Shown here: positions 56,910 to 64,000 of the stretch, in pieces | How positions within the stretch are numbered: position 1 is the stretch's first letter | Layout: the number at the start of each line of letters is the position of its first letter | Source of the DNA: CAVRQM01 sp963822705 | Lineage (GTDB): Bacteria; Pseudomonadota; Alphaproteobacteria; Acetobacterales; Acetobacteraceae | DNA: 64,000 nt | NCBI GenBank assembly: GCA_963822705.1 | Contig: CAWGIX010000008.1 | Coordinates: 310,001 to 374,000 of the forward strand | Direction of reading: 5' to 3' | Notes under the pieces: generated by a model | What the model was told of the DNA's origin: nothing | Database searches by the model: none | Seen by the model: the letters and a program-made list of their open reading frames with translations, nothing else | Translations under genes and position numbers: made by a program

Positions 56910-57362
56910 ATGTTGATCCGCCGCGACCGTGCGATGACCGCGATCACCATAATGTTGGATGTGGCTTTCCACGGCGGGCGCGCCGCAACGGTGAGCGCGG
57001 CCGACATCGCCGAGCGGCTGGGCATGGCCCGCCGCGGGATGGAACCGCTGCTCCAGGCGCTCTCGCGCGGCGGGCTGCTGGAAAGCGTGCGCGGGCCCCG
57101 CGGCGGCTATCGGCTCGCCCGGCCTCGCCGCGACATGCGGCTGTCGGAGATCGTCGCAGTGGCACTGGCCGACGATGCCGAGGCAGCGCCGGACGGGCCG
57201 CGCGGCCGGCTGCAGTCCGCGGTGACCGACAAGCTGTGGGCCGAACTGGACGCTGAGCTGACCGACAAACTGGCGGCGCTGACCCTGGACGACCTGATGC
57301 GCCGCGCCGCGGCGGCCGGGATAAGACGGCCGGCGGCGGAACCCATCACCTTCGCCATCTGA
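56910..57362 (+). CDS. Rrf2-family transcriptional regulator without cysteines
   Basis: 150 residues. A winged helix appears in SAADIAERLGMARRGMEPLL and VRGPRGGYRLARPRRDMRLS, the Rrf2 wing. The protein has no Cys at all, so it cannot hold the Fe-S cluster of IscR/RsrR; it resembles CymR-type regulators, which act through cysteine synthase and O-acetylserine. Its position back to back with cysK fits this. A GCGCCGGCGC palindrome at 56877-56886 is a possible but weak operator. Confidence 0.85.
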   Translation: MLIRRDRAMTAITIMLDVAFHGGRAATVSAADIAERLGMARRGMEPLLQALSRGGLLESVRGPRGGYRLARPRRDMRLSEIVAVALADDAEAAPDGPRGRLQSAVTDKLWAELDAELTDKLAALTLDDLMRRAAAAGIRRPAAEPITFAI

Positions 57363-57472
57363 ATCACTAGCGTCTTTCGTGGTTTGCTTTGACAGCAGCC
57401 GCGGCGTCGTGCTTTGATGCGACGTGACCGGTCCTGGCCCGATGCCCGGACGTGAAAGACCTGGAGATACAG

Positions 57473-58114
57473 ATGGCCATACAGCTGGGGCAGATTGCCC
57501 CTGACTTCGAGCAGGACAGCACCCAGGGACCTATCCAATTCCACAAATGGCTTGGTAGTTCATGGGGCGTGCTGTTCAGCCACCCTCGGGACTACACGCC
57601 GGTCTGCACCACGGAGCTGGCCGAGGTCGCCCGGCTGGAACCCGAGTGGCGGAAGCGGAAGGTCAAGCCGATCGGCCTTTCGGTGGATCCGGCCGACAGC
57701 CATGCGGCCTGGGAGAAGGATATAGAGGAGACGCAAGGCCAAAAACTGAATTTTCCGGTGCTGGCCGATGCCGACCGGAAGGTCTCCAACCTGTACGGGA
57801 TGGTGCATCCCGAGGCCGACCCGACCATCACGGTGCGCAGCGTGTTCGTCATCGACCCGAACAAGAAAGTGCGCCTGACCCTGACCTATCCGCCCAGCAC
57901 CGGGCGCAATTTCCACGAAATCCTGCGGGTGATCGACGCGTTGCAGCTGACCGACGCGCATAAAGTGTCGACTCCGGTCAACTGGACCGACGGCGAGCGC
58001 GTCATCATCTCCCCCAGCATGTCCAACGAGGAGGCGCAAAAGCGCTTTCCGGGCGGGTGGAACGAGCTGCGCCCCTATCTGCGCATGGTGGATCAGCCGC
58101 CGCTCCCGCGCTGA
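57473..58114 (+). CDS. 1-Cys peroxiredoxin (Prx6 type)
   Basis: A 213-residue peroxiredoxin. Peroxidatic C45 in HPRDYTPVCTTELAEV, the conserved Arg in DPTITVRSVFVIDP, and a long C-terminal domain with RVIISPSMSNEEAQKRFPGG. No resolving Cys is visible, as in the Prx6 class. GGAG lies eight bases before ATG 57473. It reduces hydroperoxides in the cytoplasm. Only nine bases before cysI, so probably co-transcribed. Confidence 0.93.
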   Translation: MAIQLGQIAPDFEQDSTQGPIQFHKWLGSSWGVLFSHPRDYTPVCTTELAEVARLEPEWRKRKVKPIGLSVDPADSHAAWEKDIEETQGQKLNFPVLADADRKVSNLYGMVHPEADPTITVRSVFVIDPNKKVRLTLTYPPSTGRNFHEILRVIDALQLTDAHKVSTPVNWTDGERVIISPSMSNEEAQKRFPGGWNELRPYLRMVDQPPLPR

Positions 58115-58123
58115 GCGGAAGCA

Positions 58124-59840
58124 ATGTCGCCGCCCGACGGTTCAGGACTTGCGCCCGCGCCGGCCGCCAAGCGCTCCGGCGTGGAGCGGCTGAAGGAAAC
58201 CAGCCACGCATTTGCGCGGCACATTGGCCGAGGAACTGGCGGCCGGCGGCACGCAGGTTTCGGAGGACGCCTACAACCTGCTGAAATTCCACGGCAGCTA
58301 CGAGCAGCACGACCGCGACACCGCGACCCGGCTCAAGCAGCAGGGGCTGGAAAAGGATTTTGCGTTCATGGTGCGCGTGCGCATGCCCGGCGGGGCGGGC
58401 AGCGCGGCGCAATACCTGGCGCATGGACGCGCTGTGCGACCGCTGCGGCAACGGCACGCTGCGCGTCACCACGCGCCAGGGCCTCCAGTTCCACGCGGTC
58501 GCGAAGCAGAACCTGAAACCCGCGATAGCGGCGATCAATGCGGCGCTGCTGACCACCCAGTCGGCGTGCGGCGACGTGGTTCGCAACATCACCACCACGC
58601 CGGCCCCGCGGCGGGACGCGGTACATGAGCGGCTGCGCGCCGATGCGCGCATGCTCAGCACCGAGTTGCTGCCGAAAAGCCGCGCCTACCAGCAAATATT
58701 TTTGGACGAGGTCGGCACCGGCAACCCGGAGGACGAAGCAGAGCCGTTGTACGGCGAGACCTATCTGCCGCGCAAATTCAAGATCGGTATTGCCATTCCC
58801 GAGGACAACACGATTGATGTTCTGTCCAACGACCTCGGTTTTCTCGCGATTTTCGACGGGGACACGCTGCTCGGCTACAATGTCGCGGTCGGTGGCGGCT
58901 TGGGCATGACGCATAACAAGCCGCAAACCTATCCGAGGCTGGGCAGTTTTGTGGGCTCGGTGGGGCCGGAAAGTCTTTTGGCGATCTGCAAGGCGGTGAT
59001 CGCGCTGCAACGCGATTTCGGCGACCGCGCCGACCGCCGCCGGGCGCGGCTGAAATACGTGGTCGATGACCGGGGATGCCGTGGGTACGCAAGACGCTGG
59101 GTGGCTATTTCGGCCAGGAACTTGGACCCGCGCTGGCGATGCCGAAACTGGCGGTGCCGGAACTGCTGGGCTGGCACGAGCAGGGGGACGGCCGTTGGTG
59201 GCTGGGCGTGCCCGTCCCGTCCGGCCGCATCGAGGACACGCCCGCCGCACAAATCCGCTCGGCGCTGCGCGAGGTGGTGGAGAAATTCGGGGTCGACCCG
59301 GTGCTGACGCCGCAGCAGGACGTGCTGCTGAGCAACATCGAAGCAGCCGACAAGCCGGCCATCGACGCGGTGTTGCGCGCGCATGGCGTGGTGCCGGCCG
59401 AGGCGCTGACGCCGCTATCGCGCTGGGCGCTCGCTTGCCCGGCGCTGCCGACCTGCGGCCTGGCGCTGACCGAGGCGGAGCGCGTGCGTGCGGATCTGGT
59501 GGCGCAGGTCGAAGCGGCGCTGCGGCGGCAAGGCCTGGAACAGGAGCGGATCAGCCTGCGCATCACCGGCTGCCCCAACGGCTGCGCCAGAACCTACGCC
59601 GGGGATATCGGACTGGTCGGCCGGGTGCCGGGCAGTTATGCGGTATACGTGGGCGGCGATTTCGAGGGCACGCGGCTCAGTTTCCGGCTGCACGAGCGGG
59701 TGCCGGAGGCGGGACTCGGGGCGGCGCTGGAACCGCTGTTCGGTGCCTTTGCCCAAGATCGTCGTGGCGGCGAGGGGTTCGGGGATTTTTGCGACCGGCT
59801 CGGTCGCGATGCACTGCTAGGACTGCAAGCCGCAGCCTGA
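58124..59840 (+). CDS. cysI: Assimilatory sulfite reductase hemoprotein (CysI), three frame breaks
   Basis: ATG 58124 to the stop at 59840. Breaks lie near 58217 (+1), 58421 (+1) and 59076 (-1). The corrected protein is about 571 residues: VERLKETSHAF, RGTLAEELAAGGTQVSEDAY, MDALCDRCGNGTLRVTTRQG, IPEDNTIDVLSNDLGF, then MPWVRKTLGGYFGQEL. The C-terminal part has the four cysteines that bind the 4Fe-4S cluster and siroheme: ACPALPTCGLAL and TGCPNGCART. It reduces sulfite to sulfide, the substrate of the cysK product. The flavoprotein partner CysJ is not in the window. Confidence 0.92.
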
Positions 59841-59875
59841 GTCCCCGCGATCACATCGGCGGGACCGCCACCCAA

Positions 59876-59893
59876 GCTTCACGGAACTGTAAT
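59876..59893 (+). promoter_or_regulatory. Weak candidate Pho box before pstS
   Basis: GCTTCAC (59876-59882) and CTGTAAT (59887-59893) are spaced 11 bases apart as in a Pho box (direct repeats of CTGTCAT). The second half matches well, the first poorly. About 85 bases before the pstS ATG. PhoB control is expected for this operon, but the site is uncertain. Confidence 0.3.
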
Positions 59894-59976
59894 ACCGGGG
59901 TCGCCGAAGGCGGGTAGAACCGCGCCGAACAGGGGAACGGCCGGAGTCCGGTACCGCCGCCCGTCAAGGAGGGACA

Positions 59977-61027
59977 ATGACACCGACCACGGACGCGCGG
60001 ATCTGGGCGCTTGCCTTCATCACGCTGGCCGCGAGCGGCCACGGTGCCGCAGCCCAGCAAGTGACCGGGGCGGGCAGCACCCTGGCAGCACCCATCTATG
60101 CCAAATGGGGCGAGGCGGCGCGGCCGGCGACGGGCGTGGAACTGAACTATCAGCCGATCGGGTCGGGCGCCGGCCTGAACCAGGTGGTCAACCGGACGGT
60201 GGATTTCGGCGCCTCCGACGCGCCGGTTGATCCGACCAAATTGGCCAGCGCGCATCTGCTGCAGTTCCCGACCGTCATGGGTGCGGTGGTGATGATCGTG
60301 AACATCCCCGGCATCAAGCCGGGCGAGCTGAAACTGACCGGCGATGTTGTGAGCCAGATCTACCTCGGCCACGTCACCAAATGGAACGACCCGAAGATCG
60401 CCGAGCTGAACCAGGGGGTGAAACTGCCGTCCGTGGCGATCGCGCCGATCTACCGCGCTGACGCGTCCGGCACCAGTTTCGTGTTCACCTCCTATCTTGG
60501 CGCCCTGGCGCCGGACTGGAAGAGCCAGGTCGGCGTAGGCACAAGCGTCAAATGGCCGGTCGGCAACGGCGCAAAAGGCAGTGACGGCGTCGCCGCTTAC
60601 TGTCAAGCAGGTCCGCGGCGGCATCGGTTACATCGAATACGCCTATGCGGCGGTCAACCACCTCACACAAACGCAACTGCGCAATCACGATGGCAAGTTC
60701 GTCGAGCCGACCATGGCGGCGTTCTCGGCCGCAGCCGCCAGCGGCGACTGGACCCACGCGCAGGATTTTGCAGTGAGCCTGGTGGATAGCTCGGGCGCGG
60801 ATAGCTGGCCCATCGTGACGCCAACCTTCGTGCTGCTGCCGACCGACCCAAAAGACGCCGCCAAAACCGGCGCGGTGATGAAGCTGTTCGACTGGGCCTA
60901 TAAGAACGGCGCCAAGATGGCCGAGGACCTGAACTTCATTCCGCTGCCCGCCGCGGTCGAGGACAAGGTGCGGCAAGCCTGGAGCAGCCAGATCAAGGGC
61001 CCGGGTGGAGCTGCGGTCTACCAGTAG
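59977..61027 (+). CDS. pstS: Phosphate ABC transporter substrate-binding protein PstS (frameshifted at about 60598)
   Basis: AAGGAGGG precedes ATG 59977. Signal peptide LAFITLAASGHGAAAQQ, then VTGAGSTLAAPIYAKWGEAA, VDFGASDAPVDPTKL and ADASGTSFVFTSYLG, phosphate-binding strings of PstS. The frame breaks in GTCGCCGCTTACTG. Removing one T gives VAATVKQVRGGIGYIEYAYA and a normal end at 61027. Corrected length about 349 residues. It captures phosphate in the periplasm. Confidence 0.93.
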
Positions 61028-61076
61028 CGGCACCGTGGCGTCCGGCAACGTCGTGAGCGCAACCGGGACCGTCGCA

Positions 61077-62018
61077 ATGCCGGCGCGGAGACCGAAAACC
61101 TCCGCCATGTCGGGGGACGGCATGTTTCGCGGGCTATGCACGGGGGCCGGCCTGTTCGTGCTGCTGCTGCTCGGCTCGATCCTGGTGTCGCTATTCATCG
61201 GCGCGCTGCCCGCATTTCGGGCGTTCGGTGCGGCGTTCCTGGTCGATGTCGACTGGGACCCGGTCAAGGATATCTATGGCGCCGCCGTACCGGTCTACGG
61301 CACCATCGTCACCTCCATCCTGGCGATAATTTTGGCCGCGCCGCTCGCGTTCGGCATCGCGTTCTTCCTGACCGAACTGGCACCTGCCTGGATGCGCCGG
61401 CCGGTCGGCACCGCGGTCGAATTGCTGGCCGCGGTACCGTCGATCATCTACGGCATGTGGGGGTTTTTCGTCATCGTGCCGTTTATGGCGACCTGGATCG
61501 AACCGCCGATAATCGACGCACTGGACGGCGTGCCGGTGCTGCAGGACCTGTTCCGCGGGCCGCCGTTCGGCACCGGGCTTGCTACGGCCGCGCTGATCCT
61601 GGCGGTCATGATCATCCCGTTCATCGCCGCCACCATGCGCGACGTGTTCCTGACCGTGCCGCCGATGTTCAAGGAAAGCGCCTACGGCCTGGGCTGCACG
61701 ACCTGGGAAGTGATGCGCCGCGTGGTGGTGCCGTACACGCGCGCCTCCATGGTCGGCGGCATCATGCTGGGCCTCGGCCGTGCGCTGGGCGAAACCATGG
61801 CGGTGACGTTCGTGATCGGCAACACCAACCGCATCACCTCCGACCTGTTCGGCGCCGGCAACACCATCGCCTCGCTGGTCGCCCTGGAGTTTGGCGAGAG
61901 CCAGACCGGCAGCCTGAAACTGTCCTCGCTGCTGGCGCTGGGGTTCATCCTGTTCTGCATCAGTTTCGTGGTGCTGGCCATCTCGCGCCTGCTGCTGCGC
62001 CCCGGAGCCCACGCGTGA
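61077..62018 (+). CDS. pstC: Phosphate ABC transporter permease PstC
   Basis: A 313-residue permease with six hydrophobic segments and SIIYGMWGFFVIVPF, IIPFIAATMRDVF and LGLGRALGETMAVTFVIGNT (EAA-type loop). ATG 61077 is chosen; a GTG at 61035 is possible. Its stop overlaps pstA (GTGA). Confidence 0.93.
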   Translation: MPARRPKTSAMSGDGMFRGLCTGAGLFVLLLLGSILVSLFIGALPAFRAFGAAFLVDVDWDPVKDIYGAAVPVYGTIVTSILAIILAAPLAFGIAFFLTELAPAWMRRPVGTAVELLAAVPSIIYGMWGFFVIVPFMATWIEPPIIDALDGVPVLQDLFRGPPFGTGLATAALILAVMIIPFIAATMRDVFLTVPPMFKESAYGLGCTTWEVMRRVVVPYTRASMVGGIMLGLGRALGETMAVTFVIGNTNRITSDLFGAGNTIASLVALEFGESQTGSLKLSSLLALGFILFCISFVVLAISRLLLRPGAHA

Positions 62019-62896
62019 GCGCCACCATCGCGACTCACGCACCGACGCGCGACCTGCGCACGGCGGAGCGCTTGGCGCGGCGCCGGCGCGGCATCGACCG
62101 CACGCTGCAAGCGATGTGCGTGCTGGCGACCTTGGTCGGCCTCGGGTTTTTGGCCTCGATCCTGTGGACCTTGCTGAGCCTGGGCATCGGCGGCCTGCGC
62201 CTGACCGTGTTCACGCACGTTACCATGGCGCCCGGATCGGGCGGCGGCTTGCTGAATGCCATCGTCGGCAGCCTGATCCAGACCGCGATCGGCGCCGTCA
62301 TCGGCACGCCGATCGGCATTCTTGTCGGCACCTATCTGAGCGAATATGCGCGCGACTCCTGGATCGGACAGGCGGTACGGTTCGTATCCGACGTGCTTCT
62401 GTCGGCACCGTCGATCCTGATCGGCCTGTTCATCTACCAGTTGTTCGTCAACGGCCGCGGCTATTCCGGCGTCGCAGGCGGGTTGGCACTGGCCGTGATC
62501 GTGATCCCGATCGTGGTGCGCACCACCGAGGACATGCTGCGGCTGATCCCGATAAGCCTGCGCGAGGCCGCCGTGGCGCTCGGCGCGCCGAAATGGCGGA
62601 GCATCGTGCAAGTGTGCTGGCGGGCTGCGCTCGATGGGATCGCCACCGGCGTGCTGCTGGCGATCGCACGCGTGGCCGGTGAGACGGCGCCGCTGCTGTT
62701 CACCAGCTTGGGCAACGACAACTGGTCGATCAGTCTGGGCCGGCCAATGGCGAGTTTGCCGGTCACAATTTACAAGTTTGCGGGATCGGCCGCCGACGAC
62801 TGGGTGCAGTTGGCCTGGGTCGGCGCTCTGCTGATCACGTTCGGGGTGCTGACACTCAACATCGTGGCGCGTCTGGCCCTGCGGCGGCGCATATGA
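62015..62896 (+). CDS. pstA: Phosphate ABC transporter permease PstA
   Basis: A 293-residue permease with six hydrophobic segments, a basic N-terminus (RTAERLARRRRGIDRT), SAPSILIGLFIYQLFV and the conserved RVAGETAPLLFTSLGNDNW. GTG 62015 overlaps the pstC stop, so the two are translationally coupled. Confidence 0.93.
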   Translation: MSATIATHAPTRDLRTAERLARRRRGIDRTLQAMCVLATLVGLGFLASILWTLLSLGIGGLRLTVFTHVTMAPGSGGGLLNAIVGSLIQTAIGAVIGTPIGILVGTYLSEYARDSWIGQAVRFVSDVLLSAPSILIGLFIYQLFVNGRGYSGVAGGLALAVIVIPIVVRTTEDMLRLIPISLREAAVALGAPKWRSIVQVCWRAALDGIATGVLLAIARVAGETAPLLFTSLGNDNWSISLGRPMASLPVTIYKFAGSAADDWVQLAWVGALLITFGVLTLNIVARLALRRRI

Positions 62897-62906
62897 GGCA
62901 GACACC

Positions 62907-63860
62907 ATGAGCAGCGGCATGAACGGCGCGACGCGGGCACAGGAAAGGGAGGCGTATCCGGCGCAGCTCGACGAGGCCAGTCCGGTGCCCGCCGCACCGG
63001 CGCAGCCGAACGTGCCGGAAGCGGCACCGCCCACCCGCATGGACTCGGCGCCGCCACGACGTGCCCCGGCCGCAGCGCCCATCGCGCGGGGCAGGACGGA
63101 ACCGGCTGCGGCACGCCTGTCGATCCGCAATCTCGATTTTTATTACGGTAGCAACCGCGCGCTCAAAAGCGTGTCGATGGACATTCCCAACCGCCAGGTG
63201 ACCGGCATGATCGGGCCGTCCGGCTGCGGAAAATCGACCCTGCTGCGGGTACTGAACCGAATGTACGACCTCTATCCCGGCCAGCGCGCGACCGGCGAGG
63301 TGATGCTGGACGGACGCAACATTCTCGGGCCGGGGATCGACCTGAACCAGTTACGCAGCCAGATCGGCATGGTGTTCCAAAAACCGACGCCGTTCCCGAT
63401 GTCGATCTACGACAACATCGCGTTCGGGGTGAGATTGCACGAACGGCTCACGCGCGCGCAGATGGACGAGCGGGTGGAATGGTCGCTGACCCGCGCGGCA
63501 CTGTGGGACGAAGCAAAAGACCGGCTCACTAGCCCCGCCACCGGCCTGTCCGGCGGCCAGCAGCAGCGACTTTGCATAGCCCGCACCATCGCGGTGCGTC
63601 CCGAAGTCATCTTGCTCGACGAACCGACCAGCGCGCTCGATCCGATCAGCACGCTGAGAGTGGAAGAGCTGATCGATGAGTTGAAGCACGAGTTCACCCT
63701 GGTGCTCGTCACCCACAACATGCAGCAGGCCGCTCGCTGCGCCGACCAGGTTGCGTTCCTCTATCTCGGCGAACTCGTGGAGGTGGGCAGCGCGGCGCAG
63801 ATTTTCACCGCGCCGACACAAAAGCGCACGCAGGAATACATCACCGGCCGGTTCGGCTGA
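62907..63860 (+). CDS. pstB: Phosphate ABC transporter ATP-binding protein PstB with long N-terminal extension
   Basis: 317 residues against about 250-260 usual. Walker A GPSGCGKST at 103-111, MVFQKPTPFPMSIYDN, signature LSGGQQQRLCIAR, Walker B VILLDEPTSALDP and THNMQQAARCAD are all intact. Residues 1-68 are an Ala/Pro-rich, low-complexity extension. Starting at an internal ATG at 63039 would shorten it but has no ribosome site. Confidence 0.94.
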   Translation: MSSGMNGATRAQEREAYPAQLDEASPVPAAPAQPNVPEAAPPTRMDSAPPRRAPAAAPIARGRTEPAAARLSIRNLDFYYGSNRALKSVSMDIPNRQVTGMIGPSGCGKSTLLRVLNRMYDLYPGQRATGEVMLDGRNILGPGIDLNQLRSQIGMVFQKPTPFPMSIYDNIAFGVRLHERLTRAQMDERVEWSLTRAALWDEAKDRLTSPATGLSGGQQQRLCIARTIAVRPEVILLDEPTSALDPISTLRVEELIDELKHEFTLVLVTHNMQQAARCADQVAFLYLGELVEVGSAAQIFTAPTQKRTQEYITGRFG

Positions 63861-63882
63861 CCAACTTTTTGCAGGAGCCACC

Positions 63883-64000
63883 ATGTCGGAAGCGGGGCAC
63901 ATCGTGAAAAGCTACTCGCAGGATCTGGGGCGGCTGCGCGCCATGCTCAGCGAGATGGGGGGCCTGGTCGAGGAGCAGGTGGCGATGGCCTGCCGCGCGA
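63883..64000 (+). CDS. phoU: Phosphate-uptake regulator PhoU, N-terminal part, runs off right edge
   Basis: GGAG lies seven bases before ATG 63883. The 39 visible residues read GHIVKSYSQDLGRLRAMLSE and MGGLVEEQVAMACRA, the first helices of PhoU. Position after pstB is standard. PhoU represses Pho signalling through the Pst transporter and PhoR. The rest lies outside the window. Confidence 0.9.
   Translation, partial: MSEAGHIVKSYSQDLGRLRAMLSEMGGLVEEQVAMACRA

Noticed and set aside
1..64000. CRISPR arrays, tRNA, rRNA, transposases or prophage genes
   Set aside because: No spaced direct repeats, no cloverleaf with a T-arm, no rRNA-like stretch and no recombinase motif were found on reading both strands.

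Overview
The window is a high-GC chromosomal stretch from an alphaproteobacterium. Direct markers are a short HprK lacking the N-terminal domain, next to RapZ, a mannose-type EIIA, HPr and EI; a ChvG/ChvI two-component pair; a fused CysN-CysC; and an intracellular PHB depolymerase. Gene style and the small conserved genes suggest Acetobacteraceae or a relative within Rhodospirillales, but that is inference. I saw no tRNA, rRNA, CRISPR array, transposase or integrase.

Layout. 1-9 kb: truncated exopolysaccharide sugar transferase, an MFS exporter, sulfate activation (cysD, a foreign-looking small gene, cysNC), an EamA transporter with a CoA-binding protein, and a choline dehydrogenase. 9-15 kb: a molybdopterin-fold periplasmic protein coupled to a GGDEF-EAL protein, then a divergent xylitol dehydrogenase/MFS pair and a decayed DUF29 gene. 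15-27 kb: a secreted beta-helix protein, the regulatory PTS cluster running with ChvG/ChvI and an AI-2E transporter, a HugZ-like protein and a secreted neprosin-family protein. 27-33 kb: uvrC, and uvrB coupled to a FolM-like SDR.

33-50 kb: a large carbohydrate catabolic region, nearly all on the minus strand. It has a ribose-type ABC importer (binding protein, two permeases, double ATPase), a protein resembling D-apionate lactonase, two TIM-barrel isomerase-type enzymes, an SDR, a DUF4432 aldose-epimerase-like protein and a Gfo/Idh/MocA dehydrogenase. A second minus-strand operon holds an HpcH-type aldolase, a 2-hydroxyacid dehydrogenase and a protein resembling D-apiose dehydrogenase. Together they suggest uptake and oxidation of a plant branched sugar such as apiose.

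50-64 kb: aldose epimerase, a VOC protein, PHB depolymerase, a second sulfur locus (cysK, an Rrf2 regulator, 1-Cys peroxiredoxin, cysI) and the phosphate operon pstS-C-A-B-phoU, which runs off the right edge.

A dominant property is about 29 single-base frame breaks in 17 otherwise good genes, including uvrB, uvrC, cysI and pstS. Most are one extra base in a short run, and they are densest at 38-45 kb. This looks more like residual sequencing error than gene decay. I therefore list these genes as CDS spanning the break and give the break position.
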